From contig NW_003132862.1 in assembly GCF_000003605.2 (NCBI RefSeq), forward strand, positions 125,538-165,981: a stretch of DNA of 40,444 bases, given 5' to 3'. The notes under the pieces were generated by a model that had not been told where the DNA came from, made no database searches, and saw only the letters and a program-made list of their open reading frames with translations. Positions 1 to 11,872 of this stretch are shown piece after piece (the stretch's first letter is position 1; every line of letters begins with the position of its first letter). A program made the translations under genes and the position numbers. This DNA is from Saccoglossus kowalevskii. Its lineage: Eukaryota; Hemichordata; Enteropneusta; Harrimaniidae.

Positions 1-2400
1 ACTAACAACTAAGCTGGTCAATCCTTTCCCAGCAAAAATGGTTGAACTCTGGTGACCTTTCCCTTTGTTATATAATATTATTCGTTTTATCATAGTTTGT
101 TTCAATATGAATATGCATTGTCATAATTAATTTTCATTTTTCAAATGAACTGTTTGTCAAATACGGAATACCTATTTTTTAGTACAATTTTCTTTTCAAA
201 ATGTGGATGCAACATTTTGCTTTCCATGTACTTTTTATGTATTGTTTTTGATTTGATAACTTTTGACAGATTTTCTATTAGCTTCAGATCCTGATCAAAT
301 TTTGGCACCCAATTCATAGTAGTGCCTATATTGATTTTCTGACATCTTGTTTTCTGTAAAGACTTTAGGCTTACAAAAACTCTCCATGAGTTGGTTTTGA
401 AACCCAGTATAGTATTCCCATGTGATTTGGGAGATACATTACCAAGGATATAATTATAAGATAAATGATTTGCTTCATTGAACACAGACAACAATGCATA
501 TTTCCACTGAGATCAGTGACCTTTGAATGTGTATCACCAGTGATCAGTCAAGTAGAAACAGCCAAAATATTTTATCAGATTTTCTCAATTTTTGCATGAT
601 ATTTCCATACAGGACATCTGTTCATACTCAGGGAAGACTTTATACTGATGAATAAGGTGACCAAGTTTGATGAAGTTTGGAATAGAATTAGTAAAGTTAT
701 TATGCACACAATAACAATTATTAACAACGACGGACAGAAATTTTTCCCTTAATATACCTTCACCTTTCATCTTTGATGTTACGGACAAGGTAAAAGTGGT
801 TTTGCAGCAAAATGCCTGGGACAATTTCTCAGAGATGAACTGCAAGAATTCATTCAAATTATTATTATAAATTGATCATGTATATTGGACTACAGATGTG
901 CATCATTTCTTTTTTAAAGATTTGAACAAAAAAAATATATCGGCTGATTCAGTTAAAGTTCACCTGCAGGTACTATAATCATATGTACAAATGTAATACT
1001 GTAGGTGGTGTTTTGTGATTTGTAAACATGCCCGGAATAGATTCCTGGAAATGAACAGGGTGATTTCATTCTGACTTTGTATCATGATCATACATTGCAT
1101 ATTAGGTTACAAGGTTCACGCCAACAAAAGAAATGTTTAATTGGCAGCCATTTTTTATGGTATCCATGCTGACTCCTATGCAACGACTGATTCAATGTTC
1201 ACTCACAGATAATGCTTAGATATGTGACTTCTAATGAGCAATGAGATCGACTAACGATAATACCGTTCGTTGTCATACATGTACAATAAATGAGATCAGT
1301 CTTCCAGAGAAATGGTTGTACAAATAACAAAACATTTGTGTTGTTCATTGGAACCAAATTTGAATAAAATTGGCTGAGGCATGACATGTTCAAATTTGTG
1401 ATTCCAATTTTTTGGGCAAAAATGGCTTCCAGTTAAATTTCATCAAAACCCCAATACAACTAAGCAAATATTGATACCAACATTTAATGCTTTTATAACA
1501 ATTTTTTTAAAAAAATCGATGAAATTATATCTGAAACACAGGTACATTGTATGACGTCTACCAGTTAGTATTTTGAATTAAATGGTGAACATAATTGACA
1601 TGCATTAGAAATTAATCCATTAATGAAATCAGTTTCACCATGCCTGATGAGAAATTGTTGATGACGTGTTAAAATTTTAAACTTAGTTTTCTTCAACAAA
1701 ATTGGCCGCAAGTTGGTTAAATTCCAATGAAATCTCATACGTCTCATGTCTTTGTGCAAAATTAGTCAAGGTACTGGTAACTTCTGAAAAAAAATAAGGT
1801 ACCACCAATCAAGTTCTTCTGATTATGGAACTAAATTGTTCTGATGGTCAGCTGCATACAATTGTTTTGCCTAAAAGAATAACCATTGCAAATGTCATAC
1901 GGCGGTGGTCGTCGTGCAAAATCAATGTAAAACTTGAGGTGGAGAAATTAGGTATTTCATTCTGATTATTTCATTAAATGTTTAATATGAAAACAGGTTT
2001 GTTTCATGAAATTTTTTATTTCACATTGATTTGTTACTGTAATCGTATTAATTATTCACTGTTTTTTTATTTTTACTGATAACTAAATTCTGTTAAAAAT
2101 AAATCCACATCAACGTCTATTAAAATTAACATTAGAACACATTGATTTCCTGCCAAATTTGTGAACTTTGTAACCCAGTGATATCAGAATATCAAATAGA
2201 TAGATAAATTGTTTTACAGTACTTTTTACAGAAATTTATTTTTTGTGAAACAATTTGTTATATCAGAGACTGACAGAAATATAAATGATGAGACAAATAA
2301 CTGATGTCTAGTGAAAATATTGATATATACTATTTCTACCACTATGTTTACAAGTAATGACCAAAATATACAACCTTTGAACTGACAGAAGACAAATTAC
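1..2400. other. intron sequence of the SWAP70/DEF6-like gene, no exon seen
   Basis: This stretch follows the splice donor of the second SWAP70-like coding exon and should be intron on the minus strand. I looked for the PH-domain exon that should come next and did not find it. Several stretches (about 1130-1450 and 1590-1790) resemble the dispersed repeat with 'aaatttgaataaaattggct'-type cores seen also near 22.8 and 27.5 kb. Around 1899-1915 there is a short match to the terminal repeat of the TTAA MITE described at 11873. The open frames at 141-494 and 585-857 show no recognisable domain. Confidence 0.6.
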
Positions 2401-5400
2401 CATTTTGACAACTTCATTCATGATTTCATCATAGACGTCCTGAACCGCGGTGGATATGCCTTCTTCATCAATTCCCATGCCAAATTTATTTTCAATGCAG
2501 TGTAAAACTTGCCAGTAAGACATCATTGGGCAGGCGTTTTTAATTTCTTCAAATTCAGATGATTTCCAGATTTTTCCCATGGCAATGACAATCTTTTGTA
2601 AGAAATAGGCGACTTCCTCACTGTCCATCCTCAAGGGGTACTGGTCAGTTTCTGCCAGACGATTGAAAATCTGCCATAACTTAAATGCATCAGCATCGTT
2701 CACTTTTTTACCTTTTCTGTTCATATGTGGTTTAGAACACAGCATCCATGCTACGCTGTGTATTTGGTTCAAATCCAATGACATCCCCTCACCAAGAAGT
2801 TCAACTCTAACAAAATCTACATATTCTTCAAAAGAGAGAGTCGCTTTGTCTGCACCAAAACGATTTGTCAATGCATCCACAGATTTCTGCATGTCTTGTA
2901 CTCCTGCTGCCATGCTGATATTGGCTGTTGCTACCTGTAACCAAGAGGAGAAATTATTACTTTCATACATACACGTAATTATTATAAGCACATTTATACA
3001 ATACTACTTCTATTTCACAAATAAAAAAAAACATTTATACAAATTTCACCAGAGGGAAAAAAAAATCCCAAAATGTTGTTGTACTTATTAATATTTGGAC
3101 CAGTAATAATTTTTCTTGGCAGCCAAGAGTTTAAAATATTATTAGAAAGAAAAAGTTGTAAAATAAAGCAGATGAATTTTTTAACAATCCATTGATAAAT
3201 ATGTTGGCACCATTTAAAATACAGCTTATGGCTGATACATATCAATTGACAATCTGTACAAGGAAGTCATAACAAATCTGTTTACCAACTTGGCTATTCA
3301 GTATTGTGTTTACCTGATTGTTAACCTTAGTCCTAGTTAAAAATTTAAAAAACATTCAAATATATTGGTTCCCCAAATGGCAATTCACCCAAATTGGCAT
3401 TAGTTTTTTTTATTTTTATTTAAAACACTTGTATCTCAAAATAAGAAAAAATTAAGGTATGATGTAGAGACCATGAGTGAAATACTCATATTTGCTCTAA
3501 AGCAAACACTGCAGGTCAATGCTTTATTATCGGTAATAGTGAACAGTTTTAACAGATGATCAATGAGTTGCTCAAATTGTACATGTGACATATCATTCAG
3601 CAAATGCATAGGATTTTCAGACATTTACTTTCCTGATAGTTTGAGGTTAAAATCATTGCTGGAAATTACCAGTGATTATCAAACCAATGGCAAGTCCGAA
3701 TGAATGTTATTATACGAACTAACAGGATTTTTGAACAAGTTTCTTTTACTTCCTTAAATTTAAATTGTCATGGCCATAGTGTAGTAGATATCTGTTGCCT
3801 TGGTTACTACATTATTTATTTCTCAATTAACTCTGCTGCATATTGTTACAACCTCTTCAAGCCATTAAAAAGTGCATAAAACTGTTTAACTCCCAACATT
3901 TTGGTTATTTCATCAAATTTTAAATGCAAAATTTCTCCTTTGAAGGAGAGGAAAATATAAAGGATTATATACATTGTACTTAAGTTATTACAGACTCTAA
4001 AGAACATGATCTGCCAAGTTGGATCTTTATACCTGGCATCTGTGTGATAATTGACTTCAGAATGATTGCAGAAACTACTGACATTTATATTACAGTGGGG
4101 TACCTATTATTAAAATGCCTCGTTTTTATTGGTTGAATGATACCACAAGCAGCTCTATTAATAAATGATAACTGGTCAATGATCGAGGTCAATGCACAAA
4201 CAAGAATGTATGTAAATCCATGACAGATGTTCCCGAACTTTGTATGAATTATTTACACATAAACCCTCCATGACTGTTAGGAAATCCTGGTTATTTTCAT
4301 CTAGAATATTACTTATCAGTAACCAATGATTTCTTTATTTTCAAGCCACCACTTGAGTTTATGTACCTGTATATCCAATTATGGAGTACTATAATTGAAA
4401 TATAGGTGCTGCCCTGTATTGCGTGTTTGTTCAAATAATGGGAATCAAACATATCACGTGTCATAAAATGAGCCAATGAAAATTAGTATGTTGCAGCTAC
4501 ATTAATTGACATTTATTTTAAATAAAAAGCAGGATTTTTTTTTGTTCAACATGTGCATGAGTTCAAAGGGGTCACAGTGGTTTGGTCAAGATTTTAATGT
4601 TTATGGAAAGAATGAAACGAATAAGTAGCAATTATTTCATATTTTGACAGTACATATCTGTGAAACAATGACGTTTGTGTCGCCGACTTATGAATGTACT
4701 AAATATTTCTGTCCCTGTTATTCCTTGTGAAACTATTTAAACAGAAAATATTTAACTTTGGAAAGTTCAAATTGCGCTAAAATTGGTCGGCTGGTTGAAT
4801 ATATAATTTTAAAGATAGTTTGTTCAAAAAAATGCATATTAATAAGATACTGAAAGTGTCCATGAAATCAAAATGGCGATGTCTTAACGATTTTTTGGCT
4901 GAATGATTTCGTCATGCTTATTGTTTCCAATACTGAAGTTAATAATAAATATTGATATTATACTTCAAAGAATAAAGTTGAATGTCATGTTGCTCCAATT
5001 ACGAGTGAAAAAAAGTGATTGGGGGTTTTGAAATTTGTAAGGTAGTTTAAAACACCTATATACATGCACAGTGAACTGTGATACATGTAACTTCTGTGTT
5101 TCTTGATTTTAATACGGCTGACGACACGTACGCATGCGCAATGATGCTAAAATCTGTAATTTAATTACATGTAAATGTGTATATGCATGCCTATTTTGGG
5201 TCGCATCACGAATGGTACAACTTCCGGAATACTTATCGGAAGGTGTCAAAAGTTTATTCACCCGCTACGAGCATTTGTACAATAAATTTTATTTTATTTC
5301 CAGGCCGGGGATAGTGGGAATATGTGTATGAACACGCCCATTGCCACTACCGAGAAACACGCAATACTTTATAAAACTTAATTACGATAGGCAACGGTGA

Positions 5401-5740
5401 GCATATTTCGAGTTTTTTATTCGGCGCTGAATAACAAATAGCCACCGTGAGACACGCCCAGACCCCTAAGATGTAGTAATCTCAGAAACTGCACAAACTT
5501 TGCTATTAGTCTATTGTCAAGAATGTTTACAAAGTCACAGAGAACATCTAGCGGAAGTACTACTTCAAGTAGAACAAAACAGTGTAACAGACTGCAAAAT
5601 ATTTACTGCAAAATGTTGAGGAAGTGTCATATTGTTTTTATACCTACCTTGAGTTGAGATAGAGCAACGACACCACTGTTGTCCACGTCTAACGAATCAA
5701 ACGCATGCCATAAGGCGTGGATATGTTCCTGGGTAGCCAT
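2401..5740 (-). CDS. SWAP70: SWAP70/DEF6-like protein, 5' two coding exons (partial)
   Basis: SWAP70 and DEF6 are phosphoinositide-binding, actin-linked adaptors and Rac-type exchange factors; the family layout is an N-terminal EF-hand-like region, a PH domain, then a long coiled coil. Exon 1 is 5740-5648 (31 codons, ATG at 5740-5738) and contains WHAFDSLDVDNSG, an EF-hand-like loop matching the family N-terminus, ending in the family string SQLK. It is followed by GTAGGT. Exon 2 is 2934-2401 (178 codons), in phase 0, preceded by TTACAG and followed by GTAATT; its segment DAFKLWQIFNRL...YPLRMDSEEV aligns with the vertebrate DAFKIW.IFNFL...YPLI..SEE region. Together they give 209 residues and stop just before the expected PH domain, which is outside the window. 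I cannot tell whether the ancestral gene should be called SWAP70 or DEF6, since those names come from a vertebrate duplication. Confidence 0.88.
2935..5647 (-). other. intron 1 of the SWAP70-like gene
   Basis: This 2.7-kb intron is bounded by GTAGGT at the 5' end and TTACAG at the 3' end on the minus strand. It is AT-rich and non-coding as far as I can see. Open frames inside it (for example 3015-3245 and 3436-3624) carry no recognisable domain. Near 5330-5470 short strings such as 'acacgccca' recur close to the promoter. Confidence 0.75.
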
Positions 5741-6063
5741 TTTGGAAACAACTTTTTGTTCGAAACGAGGCTGGGAGGATGCTAAGGAAATAGAATTGCC
5801 GCGTATAAACGACTTCCGCATGCTGAGTGACATTGCTACTATAACATGTAATATACGGGATGGATTCCTAGACAATCTTGGCCCTCATCGATGTGTTGGT
5901 GTAATCACACTGACAGGCCGTTCAAAGTTCTGCAAATAATCCACACAATAACCAACGACGTGACGTAGATGGCAATTTGATCAATGCGCCGTTGTTCTTG
6001 GAGGAGGGTCAAAGTGCAATACAGATTGTAACTGAACGTTTGTCAGTAGATGCCGGACATATT
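5741..6063. promoter_or_regulatory. shared divergent promoter and 5' UTRs of SWAP70-like and ETFBKMT genes
   Basis: The two ATG codons point away from each other and are separated by 323 bp, so transcription start sites and both 5' UTRs must fall here or in upstream non-coding exons. An in-frame stop at 5911-5913 upstream of the ETFBKMT ATG limits how far its coding frame can extend. No convincing TATA box is visible. CpG dinucleotides are locally more frequent than in the flanking introns, as in many housekeeping bidirectional promoters. That it is a functional bidirectional promoter is inferred from spacing. Confidence 0.6.
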
Positions 6064-8371
6064 ATGCGCGTTTTTAATATTATCCAATCCAGTCTCCGTA
6101 CATATAGAGTAAAGCGATATGTATTCCAGTCGCAGCTCGAGTGCTATTCACGTCACGCGACCTCTATCTGGAGGAACAAATGGCAACATTACAGGGCACT
6201 TCCTACAGGCGTGACGAAACTGGGGTCAGAACAATTTATAATTAAAAATACCATGGCGACGACGGATCACCTGACGCCAGAAATAAATTTGCGATTGATG
6301 ACCCCACAATGTAAATTGTACCATTGTAAATTTGATGACACTTCTGGTGTTAGTGATCCATATTGGGCATTCTATTGGCCAGGAGGGCAAGTATTAACCA
6401 GGTAAGGTAAGGGGCGTGACCATTTCAAATCATGGGGGTGGCTGGAAAATTTGTTTTAAAAAATAGCAAGCCTGGTACGAAAAAAACAACAAATGTATGC
6501 AATGTGCTGCAGGTAAAAACAGTTTCTAGAAAAATAAAAGTGTACAAATAAGTCACTCTGAAAAAAAATTCACACTTTACCAGCCACCCTTATGATTTTA
6601 AATTGTTGCCCCTAACATAACTCCCCAATTGTTTTTCCTTTAATAATACTACGAAAATCCTTCAGAATTCCTATAAAACTACTGCTGTAAAATACTTTAT
6701 TTTTGCTTGGAATTAATTTTCGCTATTTTTGCTGAAGAAATGATTCAGTGAAAATAAAATCCAGCGAATATACCTTTTTGTCCTATATTTTACATTCAAA
6801 TCATCAAAAATCAGTGAAAATAATTTCCATACAAAACACCCTAAAAAGTCTATTCAGCAAAAAATCAATCCAGCTAAAATATAATATTTTACAGTATTGG
6901 AATCCTTTAGTATTCCATTAAAGCGTAGTGGTCGTCGCGCTGCGCATGTGCAACATTTGTGTTGATAAACATTGATTTACCCACAATCCACTGAGTGATT
7001 ACCACCGGATTCCTTACAATCGCCTGAAAATTACCTAATTAAAACTTGGAAACCTCTCAGTTTGTACTGGTTGATCTGCGCAACAGTCAAAGTCACCATC
7101 TTTGTTTATATGCTAGGAAAATCCTTTAGAATTCCTATAAGAATACAATTGGAATCGTCTAGTATTCCTACATGTATAAGAATCGAGGAAAATCCTGTAG
7201 AATTCTTTTATGAATACTAATGGAATCATCTGGTATTTCTACAGGAATGCTAGGATATTATTTAAAATTCCTATAAGACTACTATTGGAATTGTCTAGTA
7301 TTTCTCTAAGGATGCAAGAAAAATCCTTTAGTATTCCTATAAGAATACAATTGGAATCGTCTAGTATTCCTACATGTATAAGAATCAAGGAAAATCCTGT
7401 AGAATTCTTTTATGAATACTAATGGAATCATCTGGTATTTCTATAGGAATGCTAGATATTATTTAGAATTCCTATAAGACTACTATTGGAATTGTCTAGT
7501 ATTTCTCTAAGAATGCAAGAAAAATCCTTTAGTATTCCTATAAGCTTAGAATACTGTTGAAATCCATCACTATTCATATGAGGATGCTACAAAAATCCTT
7601 TAGAATTCTTATAAGATTATGAATAAAATCATTTAAATTGGTAGAGAAATACTATTAAAAATCTGTTTAGTAATCCTTTAAAGAAATGCTATTAATTCCA
7701 ATTTCACAATACTCAAATATTTGGTATGTTGAAGTGAAAATTGATATTTCCTTCACACAGGTTTCTTCTTGATAATCCATCCTATGTTATTGGTAAGAAT
7801 ATTCTAGATGTTGGCAGTGGTTGTGGTGCAACTGCTATTGCATGTATTAAATTAGGTGCCAATAATGTACTTGCCAATGACATTGACCCAGGTGAGTATA
7901 ACAGACATGATCATGTTCTGGTTTTATATCCATTCAGAAATTCAATATTAAAAATTCCTGATGACATATACTTGTTCCTAAACATAACTGTCAAGATTAA
8001 TATGTTTTGTGTATACAACTTTTTTAATTGTAGTTGCTGAAAAAGCAATCCATCTAAATGCGGAACTAAATGGTGTTTCTATAGAAACAAGTACAGAGAA
8101 CATGATTGGAAAAGTTGACACAGAATTTGATACAATTATTCTTGGAGACATGTTTTATGATGAATCTTTTACTAAGCAAGTCACTGATTGGCTTTTGAAG
8201 TTGCTATCTCTCAAAAGAAAGATGATTATGATTGGCGATCCTGGAAGAGTGTTTTTAAATCAACTGCCCATCAGGAAGCACCTCCACCAGTTAGAAAAAT
8301 ACAGACTTACTGAACAATGCAAGTTTGAAAACCACGGGTTTAATGATGCTGCTGTATGGACTATCAAATGA
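6064..8371 (+). CDS. ETFBKMT: ETFBKMT: mitochondrial ETF-beta lysine methyltransferase (three exons)
   Basis: ETFBKMT (METTL20) is a family-16 S-adenosylmethionine methyltransferase that methylates lysines of the electron transfer flavoprotein beta subunit in the mitochondrial matrix. Exons are 6064-6401, 7761-7891 and 8034-8371. All junctions are GT-AG and phases join exactly (AG|G gives the Arg before FLLDNP; G|TT gives the Val before AEKA), giving 268 residues against 262 in human. Residues 1-45 are rich in Arg, Ser and aromatic residues with almost no acidic residues, as expected of a mitochondrial presequence. SDPYWAFYWPGGQ (97-109) is a family hallmark. ILDVGSGCGATAIA (127-140) is SAM motif I, LANDIDP (150-156) follows, and ILGDMFYDE (192-200) and IGDPGR are family signatures. 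The start at 6064 is the first in-frame ATG after the stop at 5911; the next one (Met64) would remove the presequence. Introns are 1359 and 142 bp. Confidence 0.95.
6684..6894. mobile_element. MITE-like element with CTGTAAAATAC ends, copy 1
   Basis: The element begins CTGTAAAATACTTTAT and ends ATAATATTTTACAG, so the ends are inverted repeats. Its interior aligns with 9767-9965: both share 'gaatatacctttttt', 'caaaaatcagtgaaaata' and 'ttccatacaaaac' in the same order. It has no coding capacity. It lies in intron 1 of ETFBKMT. TA follows the right end but the left flank is TG, so the target duplication is degraded or differently placed. Confidence 0.75.
6918..6985 (-). mobile_element. fragment of the TTAA-flanked MITE
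   Basis: Starting at TTAA (6918-6921), 'agtggtcgtcgcgctgcgc' followed by 'ttgataaacattg' matches one end of the element seen whole at 11873-12004 and 20953-21086. The other half is missing. It lies in ETFBKMT intron 1, immediately before the minisatellite. Confidence 0.6.
7115..7625. repeat. hierarchical minisatellite (about 67-bp monomer, 201-bp higher-order unit)
   Basis: The string 'atcctttag' plus 'attcctataag' recurs at 7121, 7323 and 7524, a period of 201-202 bp. Inside each 201-bp unit three related segments of about 67 bp follow each other, each with the pattern 'aatcctNtagaattcNtat..gaatac..ttggaatc.tct.gtatt.ct'. Two nearly identical higher-order units (7121-7322 and 7323-7523) are followed by a diverging third. 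Each monomer contains near-palindromes around GAATTC and 'attcctataggaat'. The array lies in ETFBKMT intron 1 and ends about 140 bp before exon 2. Single related pieces occur at 6652-6675 and 6900-6917. Confidence 0.85.
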
Positions 8372-8436
8372 AAACTGTCATTCTGTCATGGAACATGTAT
8401 ACTGTGTATTCATAGAAAGTAAAGCTGAATGAACTG

Positions 8437-8442
8437 AATAAA
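8437..8442 (+). terminator. polyadenylation signal AATAAA of ETFBKMT
   Basis: A canonical AATAAA lies 65 bp after the ETFBKMT stop codon, implying a very short 3' UTR with cleavage near 8455-8470. Use of this signal is inferred from position. Confidence 0.65.
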
Positions 8443-9764
8443 AGCTACTACTAATTTACGGATGGGGAAGTTTGTGTAAGCCACTATCTACATCCCTCAT
8501 TATCATGTGTGAATCCAAGTTTGAGGAAACCACATTATATATGCTTGAGTCATAACTATATAATGTTCCTGTACTTTGCTATACATATATACCTAAAATG
8601 GGGTACACAAGGAAAGGAGCACTATCTGATTCAAAATTCAGTTCGTAATCTCATTCATAAACGTGAATCATGCCTCGAAAGAATCCTGATGTCATTGGGT
8701 CTCTGTTTTCTTTCCATGAAAAAATAATATTGCCACAGATACACTCTCTGTAGTATGCTTTCTGGAAAAACTAGTACAACTACATGTATACTTTCTAACT
8801 GGGAGGTGAATGACTAATTCATCATTTGAACTTCAAACTTTTCGAAAAGCCAATATTTTGATTTATTTTTGATTTATACCAATTTATAAGTTAATCTTGT
8901 CTTTTTTTAATGATTCCTCAGTTGATTATTCATATTCATAGAAACATTATTTATTTTGATAGAATTTACTTCCACAAAAGTTAAAGATTGATTACCGGTA
9001 AACTCAAATTAAACTGTATCTAGATTTGGTTCTCCAAATAGGCAAACTAAATACTTCCTTTGGTCAAAGTGTTGTATACCTTACACAGCTTAAAATACTA
9101 ATTTCTGGTTGGGAAAACATTTATTTTGTTGCTATTACCGAAGAGATTCCAAGTCCAAATGAGCAACAGGTCATTTATATGCACTATTTAGATGTTGAAA
9201 TTTATTATATTAATGTTGCAAAGTGTTAATAACCAAAATAATGCAACCACAGTCATATTCAGGTAAGCTTTACAATAAATGTATAAACACGTGATAATAT
9301 ATACAATCATTGGAAAAAATGTAAGGGAATGAAGGTATTCCTGCTTCATATGTTTATCTTAAGACAACTGGCTTCATTTTAATGATATAGTATTGTAAGG
9401 GTTATTCTAGAAAAAAACTGCAAGAGGGAGAACTGCAATTCAGCGGCACGACCAAGTGGGGGAGATAGGGTTCTCCTTACTAGGGTTGGAGTATTTGATA
9501 ATTCTAAGTTAAAATGGAGCATTCTATGACTTCCTTGGGGCCAAAATTACTATCAGACAGGTTACAGTTGAAGACTGTGGCCACATGTGATCCCTGGTCA
9601 ATCTCCCCAGGGTAAGGGGCGCATGGCATGAGGGTGCTGCGCCCCTGTTCCCTGATCGTACTGTTATGTTCTCCTTGAGGATGTTGTCCAACCTAGTGAA
9701 TAGGAGTGAACATCTCACTGTTTATGCAAAATAAAGCCACACTGTCATAGTCTGGGAAATCTGA
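8443..9764. other. intergenic stretch downstream of ETFBKMT
   Basis: I see no gene here. The small frames at 8509-8727 and 9026-9229 have no recognisable domain. About 9400-9720 is less AT-rich than its surroundings and carries runs such as 'ctccccagggtaaggggcgc', suggesting a transposon remnant, but I cannot place it in a family. Confidence 0.5.
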
Positions 9765-9766
9765 TA

Positions 9767-9965
9767 CTGTAAAATACTTTCGCTTGGATTTAATTTTTGC
9801 TGAAGAAATGGTTCAGGTAAAATAAAATCCAGTGAATATACCTTTTTTGCTATAGTTTACATTCAACTAGTCAAAAATCAGTGAAAATAAATTCCATACA
9901 AAACAAAACACTCAAAAACTCATTTCAGCAAAAATTAATTCCAGCTAAAATAAAGTATTTTACAG
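9767..9965. mobile_element. MITE-like element with CTGTAAAATAC ends, copy 2
   Basis: The ends are perfect 11-bp inverted repeats, CTGTAAAATAC and GTATTTTACAG, and the element is flanked by TA on both sides (9765-9766 and 9966-9967). TA target duplication plus short non-coding length (199 bp) fits a Tc1/mariner-type MITE. The interior aligns with 6684-6894 in the same orientation. Confidence 0.8.
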
Positions 9966-10073
9966 TAATACATTTGAATGGTAGCCAACAACATTGAGTT
10001 AATGGTACAAGAAGGTCATTGACTTATCAAATGTTTTTATGGCAATTGCATAGTGGTGAAATGTGGACCCATC

Positions 10074-10151
10074 AATCGAGTGACAGTGAAATATTGATAT
10101 CAAGGTTAGTCACCCCAAACTAAAATATTTATTAGCCCATGTCACTCGATT
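10074..10151. repeat. 78-bp fold-back: perfect 12-bp inverted repeat
   Basis: AATCGAGTGACA at 10074-10085 is the exact reverse complement of TGTCACTCGATT at 10140-10151, with a 54-bp spacer that itself carries weaker complementary pieces (aaatatt/aatattt). It could be a tiny fold-back transposon or a chance pairing; there is no second copy in the window. Confidence 0.55.
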
Positions 10152-10407
10152 TAGTTTTTTCTTAAATTAGTTTGATTAGTAGAACTGGGATAGTCAGTTG
10201 GAAAATGTTATAGAATTGAAACTGCAATATTGAGAGGGACACGCCAGCTCAATGCTTCACAGGAAATCTAATCCGTGGTCAGCAAGTTTCTTGACCTTGA
10301 CCTGGATCATTGACATGTCAGTGAACATCAAATATTATTCTGATGGAAGTGTGACAAATATTGTGTTTTGCTGAAAGTACTCAAAACAACAAACAAACCT
10401 TAATAAT

Positions 10408-10730
10408 TCATTTTAGGTTATCAAGTCTCTTTTTAAATTCGAGCATTGTTTTACATTCATACATATTCCAATCATTAATAATTCTCTGGCTAAATAAATT
10501 CCGTCTTAGTAAGTCTACTATATTTCATATGAAAACTGTCATAAGCATTTTGTTCTTAAAGAAACCTTCGTAATTAACTTTTTGAAATCCTGCTCTAAGT
10601 TTGATCAGGTCCCCACTTTTCTTGGCTTCAATGACCTTTCTAAGGACAGTGACCAGGCTTAAATACAATATTCTAGACGAGGGCGAACTGAAGGTAGTAT
10701 ATAAAGGTAGAATGAGATGGCGATCCCTGT
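10408..10730 (-). pseudogene. decayed LINE reverse transcriptase, C-terminal part
   Basis: Read on the minus strand, VRPRLEYCI is followed after a stop by AW, the usual 'VRP.LEY....W' motif near the end of LINE reverse transcriptases. Further on, in another frame, FSQRIINDWN and LEFKKRLDNLK are followed by TGA at 10410-10408, which is the typical terminal block of CR1/jockey-type elements. Stops and frame changes between the blocks show that the copy is dead. Only the last 100 or so residues remain. The exact clade is not determined. Confidence 0.75.
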
Positions 10731-11872
10731 GGTTATACCATGGTAAATGCTTCCATGCACGCGATTTATCAACAACAAGCAGAGTCGAGTTTTTAAGTCA
10801 AGCTTCAATCCAAGGAAACAGTAGGCAGTTATAATATGAAATTTGAGTTGACGACATAAACATGTTATACTTGAAAAGTCGAATTGTTATGGTGCCACAA
10901 TCACTGTCACACAAAACCTGAGGTTCACTCAAGATTATCATCAGTAATCTCTAGCTGCTTTATGATATTGGCAATCACTCACTCATCATATTGAATTATT
11001 TCGTACATATCATTTATATATTGTCTAAAACTAGAATAGGCAAAGAATGATTTAATCTTAATATTAATAAAAGTGTTTCGTTTTACTAACCTCGACAGAT
11101 GTATTAAGCATATACTTTTACTTGTTATAGTCGTGTTCATCTTCAGCGACGACCACAATTTACTCTTCGTATAAGCAGTAAATTTTATCCTGAAAAAGCT
11201 GCCAAGCCCCCACCGTATCACAGTTATCCAAATTAAACCAGGCTTGTTTTTGCAAGTTGGTTCTAATGTTGTCCGTGACAGTTTGTGAAACAAATACACT
11301 GGTACATTCAAGTTAATTTTAGAAAAATTGTGCTTAGTCGCTTGCCATGTAATCATTACTAACTAAAGGGGTAGTGCTGCAATGGAATCAAACATTTTCA
11401 CTTGACTAGTAAAGACCAAAGTAGAGATCAAACATATCATCACCGCGTGTAGGTACGTCCACATGCAGAGATAAGTACCCATCAAGAGTAGAAGAACTGA
11501 TAGTTTCGATACGATACTAACAAACACCGAGCATGCGTAGTGGTTTTGATTTTTCATCTAACGAATACATTTGACTGTCAAGCAAACGCAATATTTTTTA
11601 GTTTATGGTAAATCATATTCCAATTCGATGTACATTACAGAGCATCGGACAACAATAATAAAAAAATACATGTTTCGTCCATGTCGCATCTTTAACTTAT
11701 TCAACATTTCGTTGTTATTATGTCTACTGTTATTAAATACAGGATTGGCTCGGCAATCAGAATTTGCATTTATTTATTGACATAAGTGACTGTTTTAGTG
11801 TTTATTGTGTTATCCTGTCCTTTCCTACCTTCAGAAGAGGACGATGTTTTACTATATCATAGTTTCTGGTAG
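10731..11872. other. intergenic stretch, nothing recognised
   Basis: No gene or repeat boundary is clear. A 125-codon minus-strand open frame (11356-10979) rich in Lys, Ile, Thr and Ser has no motif I recognise and could be chance or worn transposon sequence. Confidence 0.4.

Noticed and set aside
141-857. Two minus-strand open frames as missing SWAP70 PH-domain exons
   Set aside because: Neither contains PH-domain features such as the RWF.L strand or the C-terminal Trp helix, and no suitable acceptor in phase was seen.
2663-3091. 142-codon plus-strand open frame
   Set aside because: It is antisense to the SWAP70-like exon 2934-2401 and its splice site; no domain of its own.
10979-11356. 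125-codon minus-strand open frame
   Set aside because: No motif, compositionally like AT-rich background, and no splice or promoter support.
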